DNA of 64,000 nucleotides from Hippasteria phrygiana (lineage: Eukaryota; Echinodermata; Asteroidea; Valvatida; Goniasteridae), in contig JAZGUH010000378.1 of the NCBI GenBank assembly GCA_037893225.1, forward strand, positions 613,001 to 677,000, read 5' to 3'. This document shows, piece by piece, positions 32,098-44,090 of this stretch (its first letter is position 1; each line of letters opens with the position of its first letter). Position numbers and translations under genes: made by a program. A model generated the notes under the pieces. The model was given only the letters and a program-made list of their open reading frames with translations, was not told the DNA's origin and did no database searches.

Positions 32098-32526
32098 TTA
32101 ACCCTAACCCACTAGGCCCTTTTGGCTAGGAACCTTCCTCAATCCTTCAAAAATCCTCCAATTGCTCCCCCAAAAAGTTGCATTCACCCTCAATCCTCCA
32201 AATTCCTCCAAAATTTAGGACTTGTGTTCTGATGCATGTTCCCCATTTCCTCAATCCTTCAAAATCAACCAGTGTACAAAACCTATGAAGTTTTTCCCAA
32301 AAAGTTAAAGTATAAACAATAGGAAAATGTATATGGTGGGTGATGCTGTACTAAATCACCATTTCTCCTCAATCCTCCAAAATCAATCGGTACTAAAATC
32401 ACCATTTCTCCTCAATCCTCCAAAATCAACCGGTACTACATTGTAAATCACCATTTCTCCTCAATCCTCCAAAATCCTCCAAAACCGCATAGAGGATTTT
32501 GGAGGACTGAGGGGGGTTAGGGTTAA
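32098..32526. mobile_element. TTAACCCTAAC MITE expanded by CCTCAATCCTCC repeats
   Basis: TTAACCCTAACCCACTAGGC at the left and GGGGGGTTAGGGTTAA at the right. Inside, a unit of AATCACCATTTCTCCTCAAT plus CCTCCAAAATCAA.CGGTACT occurs three times in tandem. 429 bp. Confidence 0.75.
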
Positions 32527-32590
32527 GAAAAGTGGCAGGTTGATCGTTGCATTGATCAGGGCCAAACATGGAACTTTGCTGATAAAATCC

Positions 32591-32780
32591 TTAACCCCAA
32601 GCCTTACAAACTCCAACAACAGGTTGTGTTGTATTTTGATGGGTTATTTTACATGGATCTATATGCATGATGCCCCAATTTGTCCAAGTCCAAAGAATGT
32701 GCCATAAGTATACTGCACAGTGATTTTGACGGGTTGAGGACACAATTAATCTACAATCTTGGCAACACCCCCGTTTTCCC
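32591..32780. mobile_element. TTAACCC MITE, long-core subfamily, degraded
   Basis: TTAACCCCAAGCCTTACAAA start; GTTGTGTTGTATTTTGATGG and CAAAGAATGTGCCAT core as at 15073 and 62687. Confidence 0.5.
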
Positions 32781-33309
32781 AGCGATTGATAAAACTTGTG
32801 CACAGAAAAAAAAATGTTATTGACGACACTTCCGTTAACAGATATTAATATTGAGTGGTGGAATGAGGGTGGTGGTCTGCTGTTGAGGTGTCCCAAGAGT
32901 TTTGTCCCAGATTGTAGATCAATATCCACAAGGATAAAGTATTGTGTTACCATGGCAACTGCACTGAGTAACTGCACATACATTGCAGAATCAAAGTAAA
33001 ATGGAAATACAAAATCAATATTTTCAAATGTTATTCAGAATCTGTCTTTATTGGTCAGTAAACATTGACTGCCGTAAGTGACGATGCGTAATGTAATGAT
33101 ATCTGTTCCTGTACAAATACACAGAATTATGAACAAAGGCTGTTCTTGTCACAAAAATTTCACCACTGGCAGTTTTGCAGTATAAAGCTACGTACATACA
33201 TACCCATTACCCAGGTTATTTTTGAAAAAAAGTATATCACAATGTTTGTAATATTAAGTTAGTACCTAACAAACTGATCTCACATGATGGAATATTTTTG
33301 ACATTAATT

Positions 33310-33420
33310 GTGCAGTTGGCCATGGAGTGGTTAAGATGTCTACACTAGTAAGCAGAAGGTATAGTGGGTTCGAGGTCTCACTTAAGTAAGCCTGTGATTT
33401 TCTGTGCAAACAGAATACTT
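33310..33420 (+). mobile_element. SINE family S1, truncated
   Basis: GGAGTGGTTAAGATGTCTAC and GTGGGTTCGAGG resemble the S1 head, then GTAAGCCTGTGATTTTCTGT. The body is lost. Confidence 0.5.
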
Positions 33421-35142
33421 GGGCATAAACAAGTTTGACTTCCTGATATTTTAAACGTTTGTTTTGATGAACACAATCCCTTCTTAAATGGTCTAAACAG
33501 ATGTCCAGAGGCCCTCTAGACCCAATAAAAGAAATCCTTGTACTGTCAACACTGAAGGCAATACGTACATCTTAGCCCTCCTCCCCCCCCCCCCCAAAAA
33601 AAAGAAAACCCCTAAAAAACGACAAAACGAAAACAAAAACCCAAGTTCATGGAGCTATATTTATAGCTCCATGGTTGGTTCAATGTCTCCAAACGCCATA
33701 TCTGGTGACATAATGATTGATTGCCTTGTGATAAGAGCAGCCAGGGTGAAGCTAAGGCCCACAGACCTTGTGTTAACATAATATTTATGGGCTATATACA
33801 GATGCTATGGGGAATGGGCCAATCCCATGAAATATGCTAATTTACTTCGCGCATGCGCATTTTTGGTACTGGTTGGCAAGCAGGTGGTGCTTCTGCGAAA
33901 CTCATGTATTTTGCATATTGAAGCCTGACAGTTCACTATAAAATTGAAATTTTGCCTAGATTTATCCCTTTTTTTACAAGAATTATGAATAAATTCAAGG
34001 AAAAAGACCTAAAGAAGTTATCATTATCAGACTTGAAGTCTTTGGCTTTGCAGTTTGGTTACGACATAGATAAGCCTACTCGGAAATAAACTTTCATAGA
34101 ATTTTTGACCGCGGGCAGTTCGCTCACTAACCGTACGGCACACGATGCATATGAGAAACCTAGTGCCGAGAGCAGGCCTAGTACATGTACTAGTGCGACA
34201 TGGCCAGCTGCAAACGAGTTTGTTTCTTTGCAAGTGGAGATTATTCCCTCACTAACATATAAAGCCAAATATTTGGCTATCTGTTGTCAAAGTCCTGCAA
34301 AACGCTAGACAGAGCGATCAAGCACGTTGATGCGGGCGACGTCCTTGAAGTAAAATTCTACAAGGTGAGTGTGTCGGCTATCTTTTGGTACATGAATTGT
34401 GTCTAATTATTACTATAAAATACAAGTATATTTATTGAGTAAAAGAATATATTTTCTAACCCAAATGCATAAATCACTCGGACGGACCATCGGACAGTAT
34501 ATGGATCATATGGGGCGAGGCGGGCCCAAAAAAGAAAGATTATTCAAGTAGGCTAGTATTAACATTCATGATTAATTGACAGGCCTGCGTAGGCCGTGCC
34601 GTACGCATAGCAGGGTCAGCGGTTCACTGCACTCTCTACGTGATGACATGGCACTGGGCGCAGTTAATGTCTGTCGTTATACACACAGGATGATCAGCAA
34701 CAGCTTTTCTATTTTGAGGGCAAGGTTTTGGCATCTCAACGCACCAAATCTTACAAGGCAGTCGCCGCCATTACCGAAGGAGTTGTCCTGTGGGGTAAGT
34801 GTCAGTCATGTCATGAGTGGTATACATGTGTACATTGTACGTGTATAATGCAGGTGAATTCATGAAGCTCAAAGGGGGAGGGGGAGGGGAGGGATCGAGA
34901 GGGGGAGGGGCGGGGCGGGGTGATTGAAACCCCGAAAAAATCCAACGAAAACTTTGAATGACATACCGGTACTCTCTTCAATGAATGGTTGGAAAAAGGG
35001 GGACAAATGTGGAATTAATGAGTTGTAGTCCATTCCCTGCAAGCTTTGAAACCTGAAAGGACCTTTCACAAGTCTTCACAAGTCTTTTCACAAGTCCAGT
35101 CGCAAGTCCGGACACAAAACACAAACAACCATATAAAATCGT

Positions 35143-35860
35143 ATCATGACGTCATTATGACGTCATCTCAATTTTCATCTGTAACATGCAAGCCTACCAA
35201 CATACTAGGTTTGAACGTAATCGGACCCACGGCTTTCTAGATATGGGTAGAATTCAGTACAGTGAAATTTGAAACATTTAAAAATGTATAGAAAATCAGC
35301 CGATGACGTCATGATGTCACTTCAGATTTTACATGCTAGTGGCACTATCTACCTACCCACCAATTTGTATGATGATCGGACCTACCCTGATGTTCTGTGT
35401 TTCAAAAAAGCACATTTTTGATGCCGTGTCCGAAATAGGCGTCTAGAGCTACAGCTACGGCTACGTCACGCGTAGTTGAATGGACGAACACCTAGACAAT
35501 AGCCCTATAGACAAGCGATTCGGACGCAGCCTAACATCGTTGAAAGCAAGTTCACATCTTTTCCCACTTTCAAATTATAGGGCACCTCAGGAAGGGTCAC
35601 GTGATTTGACGCACACGAGATAAAATAAAGATCCTGGTTTATACTATCAATTGACACTAAAACCAAGTTCAGGCCGGGGTCTCACGACTGATTTTTATAT
35701 AGCATTTTAAAGATTAAAAATATTTATCTTAAATCGCTTGTAATATGACACCCGATGACGTTATCATGACGTCATTCTTCGGCGCACTATTCCAGCTTAG
35801 GGTCTACGTTTGTATTAAGTTTGATCAAAATCTGAGGTTGTTTATAGGGACCAAAGTGCC
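35143..35860. repeat. Degenerate repeat with TGACGTCA palindromes
   Basis: TGACGTCA occurs at 35147, 35158, 35304 and 35767, each within a related ATGACGTCAT..TGACGTCA context followed by AACAT..., CCTACCAA and GATCGGACC-like blocks. Probably a dispersed repeat and not a set of regulatory sites. Confidence 0.5.
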
Positions 35861-36005
35861 GCGCAGAAAATTCGTGTACAAAGTCTATGGGATTTGGGGT
35901 TAGAACTAAAATAAGAAGTAGAAGAGGGGGAAACAAAATCTGTCCAAAACCAAAGGTATTTCCGAAAAGTTTTGGAAAAGCCAAAAATCAGAACAAAAAC
36001 AATAC

Positions 36006-36182
36006 CTTTTCCGCAGGAATTGCGGAAAAGCTAAAAAATCTTAACGAAAACAATAGCGGTTCTGCAGTGTATGCGGAACCGCTAACAAAGCCTTTTCCGA
36101 CTGGTTGTCGGGAAAAGCCAATAAGAACAAAAATCAGAACAAAAACAAAGCCTTTTCTGACTGGTTGTCGGATCCGGAAAAG
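36006..36182 (+). repeat. Array of four stem-loops separated by A-rich spacers
   Basis: Stems: 36006-36030 (CTTTTCCGCA/TGCGGAAAAG), 36055-36083 (AGCGGTTCTGCA/TGCGGAACCGCT), 36092-36117 (CTTTTCCGAC/GTCGGGAAAAG) and 36152-36182 (CTTTTCTGAC/GTCGGATCCGGAAAAG). Spacers contain AAAAATCAGAACAAAAACAA-type sequence. Stem sequences differ while pairing is largely kept. Confidence 0.75.
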
Positions 36183-36412
36183 CCAAAAAAAAAACATCAA
36201 AATTTGTACATACCCACGCAATGCGCAATGTACGTGTCCTGCTGTGCTGCTCGTGTTGTGTGGGTAGTTTTTCAATTTTTACTAACGTTCTTATCATTTT
36301 AGACAATCGTTTTACAATATTTAGAAATGCCGGGGTATATTTTGAAGAGAGAAAGAAAACAAAATTTAGAATATGCTGCGCGTTTACGAAAAATTATCAA
36401 TCAAAAAGTCTG

Positions 36413-37769
36413 ATCCTTGCTCTATGGTCCGATACACGTACGCGGTGTCCTTCGTGAATTTCGTTGCGTGGGTCAGAATCCACCGATTTGTCCCTATATC
36501 CCCCGCTTTGGAAAATGGTTCTGGCCCAAAAGGTTAAAGGTTGTGACTCGTATGCGTCCGAAAATGTAGGCAATGCATGGCGATACTATTATTATGGGCC
36601 GGGGGGGGGTGGGGGGGGGGAGCTGTGCAGAGACCGAAATGCTGACTGTTGACGACGTCCTTGTTAATGTTGCGTCGGTTTCGCGCGGAAGCTTAATCGC
36701 GGTGCTGGTGAATTTTTGGTCGCCTTGGGATTTTAGATTGGCGAGTACAAAACCTGTTCTTAGCAGTAAATATGAACAAATCTAAATGTAATGTCCGTTT
36801 TCTGTTCCTAATTTATTCAAGAATAACTACATCATTTTCGTACCCATATGGAGAAAAGCCAAAAAATTATCACATCGTAACTGGTTAAGGGCAATTAGGC
36901 AGTATCGACAGCGTGAGCAAAGTCCTACATCGAATTAAAGCTCTCGATCAGAGAAATACAATGTCAATAGTGAAAACAGAACTGAAATCGAAGTTTCCGT
37001 TTGGTTGTTACGGCTTCTAAAGACACGCAAAGCCTGGACCTCTTCTCTTCTTGTCGATGCAAGGAGCAATTTCTTGAAACTTGATTTACATTCATTTAAT
37101 TTTCATTTCTTGTCTCAAATTTAGTCAAATTATATCCAATTGAAGTGCTTGATGAGAGCATGGAGCCACTTTTTCAGGAAAAACATTGAACTTCTCCCCC
37201 ATTTCTTTTCATAAGATATTTTAGGTCTTTTAGGCCTACATTTATTTTTCTAGATTAAAGAAAAACAAACAAAAAATCAGTTACTATTGTTACGGCAGCC
37301 GTCGTTATGGAACTGCCTAGTTTCCCGACGTAATGGTATTCAATGTCACGATGTCTGCTGTTGGAACCAGACTATGAACCAAATTGTTCTCAGACTATAT
37401 TTTCCTTTTAAAAAGAATTCTCCAAACCACTGAAATCAAAGAAAATAATATCTACTTAAATAAAAATAACCATTTGATTAAAAACCTAAAAAGTCCGAGA
37501 ACATTTGGTTGATAGTCTGGTTCCAACAGCAAACATCGTGATGTCAAATACCATTACATCGGGGAACTACATGTAGGTAGAACTTTCCGTAATGAAGGCT
37601 GCCGTAACAAAAGCCACTGCTTTGTAGCACGGTCTGTTATTTTCTAGATTGTGTGTGGTTTTTCTTCTTTTTCCCGCCTTACCTTTTTTTTTTGGGGGGG
37701 GGGGGGCGGGCTTGTTTTGTTAATCCAATGAAATAACTAACATTTGATCCGCACCTTTCTTTAATACAG
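36413..37769. other. Spacer with a large inverted repeat
   Basis: GGCAGCCGTCGTTATGGAAC ... GATGTCTGCTGTTGGAACCA (37293-37370) recurs inverted as TGGTTCCAACAGCAAACATC ... GAAGGCTGCCGTAACAAAAG (37518-37612). This is a roughly 320-bp fold-back element. G tracts are at 36,600-36,620 and 37,692-37,706. Confidence 0.55.
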
Positions 37770-37950
37770 GTGCTAATGACAACATGGGGCCCCCGCCACT
37801 CAATTTACGTCTAAATCTCCGATCACATGCTCACATTAGCACTTCACCCAACCATCATGCAACCCATAAAACACCAGAAAAAGCCTCGGGCTCCCCAACA
37901 CACTGGCGAAAAAAAATGGCAATAACCAATCCTAAGATTTAAAAGTTAAA

Positions 37951-40900
37951 ATGTATGAAGCGCAAAAAGCTAGAGAGAGGAGAGAAAGTTGGGATGAAGA
38001 GCGAGAAGCGTTAGAAGCAAAGAAATCCAAAGAACGAATGAGGATTCACCGTGAAAAATACAGGGCGAATAAAGAGCACACAATTGCTGCACAGGCAACA
38101 TGCAAAAAAATCAATCAAAGCAAGCAGCAAGACCAATGGAAAACAGCCAAACAAGTTCAGCGATCTCAGTGGTCAGAAGAAAAATGACAAGAAGTTAATG
38201 AGCAGCGGAGAAATATAAGAAGAAAAGAGAGGGAAGAGCTACTGCAGTACAGAAGGAACAAGAAAGGATGCAAGATGCTCAAAAGCGAAAGCTTCAAGAA
38301 GACAAAGAAAAACAAGAAGCAGCAGCTATAAACCAGCTGAAAGAAGAAGAACAAAAGATAAATGAAGATGTTGAAGAATACCTGGCTTCTGAATCAACAC
38401 GAAGGTAACGATCAGCGAGACGGTAGTCGGTCCACAGGGTAAGAAAAGTTCTTTCAAAGTCACCGTCACGGTTCGCAGCAGCTGTTTACGACTTGGTGAA
38501 AGGTGCATCACCACAAAAACAGCAAGCTCTTGATCAAATGGGTGTAACCCTCAACAGTAACATTGACAGCATAGTGGTGGAAAATCTTGCGAACAAGTTG
38601 AAAACAGACAACAAAAAACGATCCAAATAAATAAGATCTATAAGAGGACAACTGGCGTCATCTTTGACAGTGTTAAAGAAGTATAAGAAACAACAATATG
38701 CTGTCAAACGGTTCAGAATATCTCGAAAAATGATGAAGAAGAGCACATCTGATAATTACCGAAACGGAAAAGAATTCTGTACAGATACAATAAGAGTTGT
38801 TCGCCAGTTCTACCAGGAGAATTCAACCGAAACGGCTGTAAAAAGGGCAGTGAGTAAAAAGAAGCTTCTGAAGACCCGAATCCTTCAAAGACCAATAGCG
38901 ACACTATTCAATGAATTCAAGACAAACCATCCAGACATACAGATTAGTAAGTCATCATTCTTCAAACTGAGACCAACTCACATCAAGCCATCTGGCTCAA
39001 ACAAGCTTCGAGGCTGCTTGTGCGAATACTGCACCAACTTAACTCTGAAAATTAAAGCAGTTAACAACTTCTGTGTTGCTTCTGGAAATCAAGCATGTCG
39101 TATCCAAGACATATTCACTGCCAGTGACATGACATTGTGCCCAAAACAACCTGGCAAAAAAATCCACGAGCTGAAGTGCTTAGACAGGAGATGTGACAAG
39201 TGTGGTGTGCAGACTGTATCACGACATCTGAGTCCCCTGCTAGAGGCTGCAAGGGGAAAAGTAGTAAAGTGGAGCAAGTGGCAAAGATCAGAGTAAAAGA
39301 AAAAATCACAAAATCAGGCAAAGAAAAGGAAGTTTACTGAAGTACTCAATGTCACACAAGACGGAGCCATCAACATTCTCATCGATGAACTGACTGGGGA
39401 ATTTTCTAAGCACCTCTTTAACTAGATATGGCAGCATGGTCAGTTCAACATGATATTCAATGAACCTGATGAAGGGCATGTAGTGATGGTGCTTGACTTC
39501 GCTGAAAACTATACGTGTATGCAACAAGATGAAGTGCAGTCCAGCCACTGGTTATGGACACATGAACAAGTAACAATACATCCAGTTGTTGCATCGTTAA
39601 AGTGCCCATACTATTCTGCACTCCCTGGTGTTTATCTCAGATGACAGGAATCATGACCGAAATGCTGTTAACTACTTCTCTTGGGTTCCCGAACAAAAGC
39701 ATCAAAATCTCAAAGATTATCTGCTTCTAATCTCTGATGGATTTTCCTCACAATATAAGTCAAAGGGCCCCTTTCAAGATGTTGCAAATTCTGCATTGGA
39801 GCTTGAGCATCATTACTTTGGATCGAGGCATGGCAAAGGCCCTTCAGACGGAGAAAGCACAGTTACAAAGCGACAAGCATCTATTGGAGTGGCGGGTGGA
39901 GTATTGCTCTGAGCATCTAACCAAAGGCCAGAGTGATGACTGCAATAATTTTAAGAGGGATTTGTTTTGGGTCTCAAAAAAAGAAATAAATCACACCAGA
40001 GATGTCCCCAAGAAAGCGGTAAAAGGAACATGACAAATACATTGTGTGAAGAATGTCAGGCATGGGGGTGCTTGGCAAACGGCAACTGTCCTGCTTTTGC
40101 AAGCACTGCATGAGTGGCTTAGGTGAATGTGCTAATTCTGAGTATGTTGGTCCCTGGAAGAATGTGAGCTTGGAAAAGAAGCCAAAGAAAGTCAACAGGT
40201 CCTCAGCATGCTGCCCATGCCAGTGGCGGTAACAGTTTAATTTATTTTATGTATATTTACTTGACTTTTAGTGTTGTGTTCTTCTGGACCTCTCCTCAGC
40301 CTATTAATACTGTCGACCACTCAATCACCGCCTTAATAACTTATTTGCCTTTTCACCACCCTGTTGCTTTATTTCAGTGGGGAAAAAATCACAGACTGCT
40401 GCAAAGATGCCAAAGCGGACACGTGGTAAGAAAATAATGTAGTTTACTTTTCTTGCATGTTTTACAATTTTAAATTTGTTCACTATTTTGTGGTACCTTT
40501 TATTAAGGTTTCCCTTTTCTATTTCCGTTTTGCTTTCAGTGCCCAAGAAATCCCAGGAGACGTTGCGACATGTCCCTGATTCTGCAAAAGAGTCGGAACA
40601 GAAACCTGCAGAAATTCCTTCAGCTTCTGAAGGCAAGACATCAATTTTATTGTCCCTGCTGCTTTGGTTTGTCAAAATTGAGTTGCTTATAAATTCCTCT
40701 TGTTTTTGTTATGTATTTCAGTGGAACAACAACTGATGGTGAGAAAGTTTGTTGAGGTGTCTGTGCAAATACATGTGAAGGGAAAACAAACAAGGGAGGA
40801 GTTGTTTGTTGCTATTTAAAGGTATGTGTAGCCATGTTATTTTGTTGAAAACTCAGTTTTTGTGAATTTTCTTTTACACTTCACAAATTCCTTTTTAAAG

Positions 40901-41422
40901 GTATGATACATCATTGATAATGACCAAAAACCCCAAATCTTTAGTTATGAAGATGATACCGTACCAATCCTCCTGTGAAATATTTCTGTCTGAAATGCTG
41001 TAATCTTGGAGAAAATTATATCTAAAGACCTCCAAAACCACTCCGTCTTATTTTGATTGTACACAATTGAAATAAGCACCATATAAACATGCACAAAATC
41101 AGTGTTAAAAACAGGATGGTTTTTCACTATTTTCTCGTGACTGATGACAGATTAAGCTCAAACTTTCTCAGGTTTGTTATTTCAAGTATATGTTGAATTG
41201 CACGAAGTATTCACACAGTCTGCAACTATTTTGTCAGCTCTACCAATGATGTATCATACCTTTGATTACCTTTTTTGTACATTTCAGATTGTAGACCTGA
41301 CTGATAGCGTTTGTCTGACGTATATGCAACAAGGCGCTTTATATGGCCACCTGGGGAAGAACTTTATCTTCATCCGCTCTCCGACATCAAGTGAATACTC
41401 AATGATCCTGAGCCAGTATTGA
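37951..41422 (+). pseudogene. Intron-containing transposase-like gene, degraded
   Basis: In order: basic coiled region (SKERMRIHREKYRANKEH; 38236-38405 EKQEAAAINQLKEEEQKIN), SPSRFAAAVYDLVKGASPQK, then 38664-39296 with SSFFKLRPTHIKPSGSNKLR and GCLCEYCTN, then GHVVMVLDFAENYTCMQQDE, then ISDGFSSQYKSKGPFQDVAN and HHYFGSRHGKGPSDG. The Asp residues of VLDFAEN and SDG are plausible catalytic DDE residues. Similar uncharacterised repetitive proteins exist in hydra, amphioxus and fish; I do not assign a superfamily. At least four stops or frameshifts interrupt it. Small phase-1 exons follow (40378-40425, 40540-40632, 40722 on), and a last exon (41288-41422) starts IVDLTDSVCLTYMQQGALYG. Confidence 0.6.
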
Positions 41423-43440
41423 TTGGGTCAAGAATTCTGTTTAATTTTAATAAGTAAACAAAACAAAATAAGACGCACATATCATAAATGTGTTAATCTA
41501 TGCTTGTTGACCATCTTGCCATATCACAGCTCCTCCGCGAGTCTTCAGTGTGGCTGGTCGGCCGCATGGTGGCCAGGTTGCATCTAGACTTATATTCAAG
41601 AATCAAGAGTGCAGCCATTCTTGCCTTTTAATTAATGATAAAAATAAAAACAGGTCCTATAAATAAGATCAAATGTGTCCAGTAATTAATCATAGACACA
41701 ATTACTGAAACTGACTGCAAAACATGATACCTGACTCACCACACATGTATGGGGTCGTGTTTTATTTGAATCTCCAACACATTCACAATTACAGATTATA
41801 GAAAAATGTACAATGTTACAATTGTCCGAATTTTTTTTTTATTATTGTACATGTACTTGTACAATTAATTGTCTTCCAACTCATTTTAATTTTGGCTGCA
41901 GTGATAATATACAACATGATGGCAATATTAGTACTATATTAAGATGGTGTCCATATTACGTGGGTAATTAGACCTCACACACTAACTTTAAATAATTGGT
42001 TATTTCTTCTTAAAACTCCTTGCCATAAAAAGTTATACAAATTATAAATACATGTAGTAAATTTTTGCTTCAGGACTAATTAGGTGTATAAATACTCTCT
42101 GCCTGTCAACGTTCTTGCCTTTGTGATTAATGATAAAAGCAGTTGAATTTCACACATGCCCAATAAATGAGACTATATTCGTAGACAAAATGACTGAAAC
42201 TGACTGCAAAATAATCTGAACCACCACATTATGTGGTTGTGGTTCATTTGAATCTGTAACACATTCACAAATTATTTCTGGATTTAAGTCTAAATTTAAA
42301 GATGTAACTGAGACACGGTGTTACGTGGGTATCAGGTAATGTAGTAACACATTTACTACATTACTTAATATGTAACATTAAAATCCTCTCAGAATAATGG
42401 TTGCACATTTCTGCACTCATTATAGAAGCTAAAACTACTTTTGTTTAGTAGTGGATTATGAGAAAATGCAAAATTTCAAAATTTGATAGATAATTTTTGC
42501 ATAATCAATTAAATACAGCATACAATGAATTGTTTTCCAATTGATTTTAAATAAACAAAATTTGAACAATCTCATCTTGGCTACATTGCATATAGACAAA
42601 ATAATGTTTATGCCTTAAATGGAAAATATACACATGTAATGAGACAGTGAGAAACTTGATAGCAACCTACACCTTGCCATAGCTTACAGTGGTTTTAAAA
42701 TGGTGTCCATGTTACGTGGGCATTGAGAAATAGCACTGTTGTTGGAATAGATTATTGCTTATTCCACACACATGTTGCAATAAAATGAAATACAAATTAT
42801 GAATGGTGAATATTTGTGAATGTTTAAAATGTGCTTATTTAAAAAAAATGCATTTTGAAATTTTGGCATTTTTGTCACTTATTGTCCCAACCTGGTGGGA
42901 TGACCCAGCTATCAAACTGTCTGCGCCAACAGAATCTGAGAGTATTTTTAAAGTGAACAAAGAAAACTAGCAGAAGTAAGATTCGAACCTGCGACCTCAG
43001 GAATGCCATATAGGCGCTTTACCAAATAAATGTAGACAGTGTCTTTGTTTGGTGGGCGACATTGTGCCATTTTTCTTAGTTCACTTTGAAAATGTATTGA
43101 AATTTACCTGGTCAGTTTTCCTTGTACGTGGTTTGTTTGACGAATTATAAGTAAAAAGTCGTATCCTCATTGAGTGATCACCACAATGTCGCTTCCCAGG
43201 TTGTATCGCAAAATTGTGCTCGATCCTTGGCTATACAGCATTATGACCACTGAACAACGACACTCACAATTTGGGAGACCCAGTGTTGGAGTCGAGTCCT
43301 ACAAAGTTTTCCGAGTACATTTAGAGCCGAGTACAAGTACATCATAAGAAACAAAAATGCCAAGTTATGTTCTGAACAATATTATAATGCACCTGCATCA
43401 TCAATAAGATGTTTTTGCTCTCCATTTTTACTCCAACAGG
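41423..43440. other. AT-rich spacer with a duplicated block
   Basis: About 41,600-41,800 and 42,110-42,270 share TGCCTTT..GATTAATGATAAAA, GACTGAAACTGACTGCAAAA and TTTGAATCT..AACACATTCACAA, so a roughly 500-bp segment was duplicated in tandem. A minus-strand tRNA-like SINE head (AGATTCGAACCTGCGACCTC) is at 42,965-43,030. No gene. Confidence 0.5.
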
Positions 43441-44090
43441 TAACCTAAGCCAGCTCAAGGCATCGTGCTGTGCAGTGGGGACAGATGGTGTAAAACTGAA
43501 GGCAGAAGAATTGTTTGAGAGTACGACACTTAGTAAAGAAGAATCAACCAGGGGACAGGCAAGCAACCAATCATGGTACATTTTCCGGGCTTCCGCATCA
43601 CAGCATCAAAAGAGCAATTAATACAGATTTAGTTTCTTGTCCATCAACAAGTACATTGAGATCAATTTGTTATTCTTCTGATAAACCATTGTCTAGAGTA
43701 CCGAGTGTAAAGTGGAGGAAAAGCCACGAAGCAGCAGCTAGGTCCAAATATATTTGGAAGTACAAATCGTGCCATACTGGATTTAATGTCTCAACCTGTG
43801 GCCCAATTGTAAATCCTAGTTATCCATTTCTAGGAGCATCTCCTGATGGTAGAATTAATTGTGATTGTTGCAGCGAGGGAGTCCTTGAAATAAAAGGTCC
43901 ATATACAATTAGAGATAAGCCAGTCAGTTCTGAGGTTTAGTTTCTAAAGGTCAAAAATCATGATTATTGTGGAAAATACAGCAAATGCTTATCAACAAGT
44001 AATATTCTTCCTGAATTCATTGGGCAAGTATTTACAAGATTAAAAGGTACAGAGGATAATTTGCTTGTTATGCAATCCAGGATTTACTAG
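43441..44090 (+). pseudogene. YqaJ-type exonuclease domain remnant
   Basis: After an acceptor CTCCAACAG it reads NLSQLKASCCAVGTDGVKLK and STRGQASNQSWYIFRASAS. Following a frameshift near 43600 comes AINTDLVSCPSTST ... FNVSTCGPIVNPSYPFLGAS, PDGRINCDCCSEGVLEIKGP and a TAG at 43938-43940, with similarity continuing to about 44090. PFLGASPDG and LEIKGPY carry the Asp and Glu-x-Lys of the PD-(D/E)xK nuclease core in YqaJ/lambda-exonuclease proteins. Such domains are multiplied in invertebrate mobile genes. Dead because of two lesions. Confidence 0.75.

Larger units (their letters stand above)
33985..37937 (+). pseudogene. Unrecognised three-exon coding remnant
   Basis: Exon 1 (33985-34365) reads MNKFKEKDLKKLSLSDLKSL and ALQFGYDIDKPTRK, then an in-frame TAA (34087-34089), continues TFIEFLTAGSS to SLTYKAKYLAICC, and after a one-base frameshift KTLDRAIKHVDAGDVLEVKF before a GTGAGT donor. 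Exon 2 (34689-34795) reads DDQQQLFYFEGKVLASQRTK and SYKAVAAITEGVVLW before GTAAGT. Exon 3 starts after TTAATACAG (37770) with ANDNMGPPPLNLRLNLRSH and stops at 37937. All phases fit. The start resembles a SAP-like helix pair, which is weak. It may be the front end of the transposase-like gene that follows. Confidence 0.4.

Noticed and set aside
35887..36267. 126-codon frame over the hairpin array
   Set aside because: Lys/Asn-rich reading of A-rich spacers and palindromes. Both strands are open to a similar extent, so coding is unlikely.
36303..36457. Possible exon after TCATTTTAG at 36303
   Set aside because: Two frames are open and one even fits the phase of 34795, but the 37770 acceptor also fits and gives a more protein-like continuation. 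Left unresolved.
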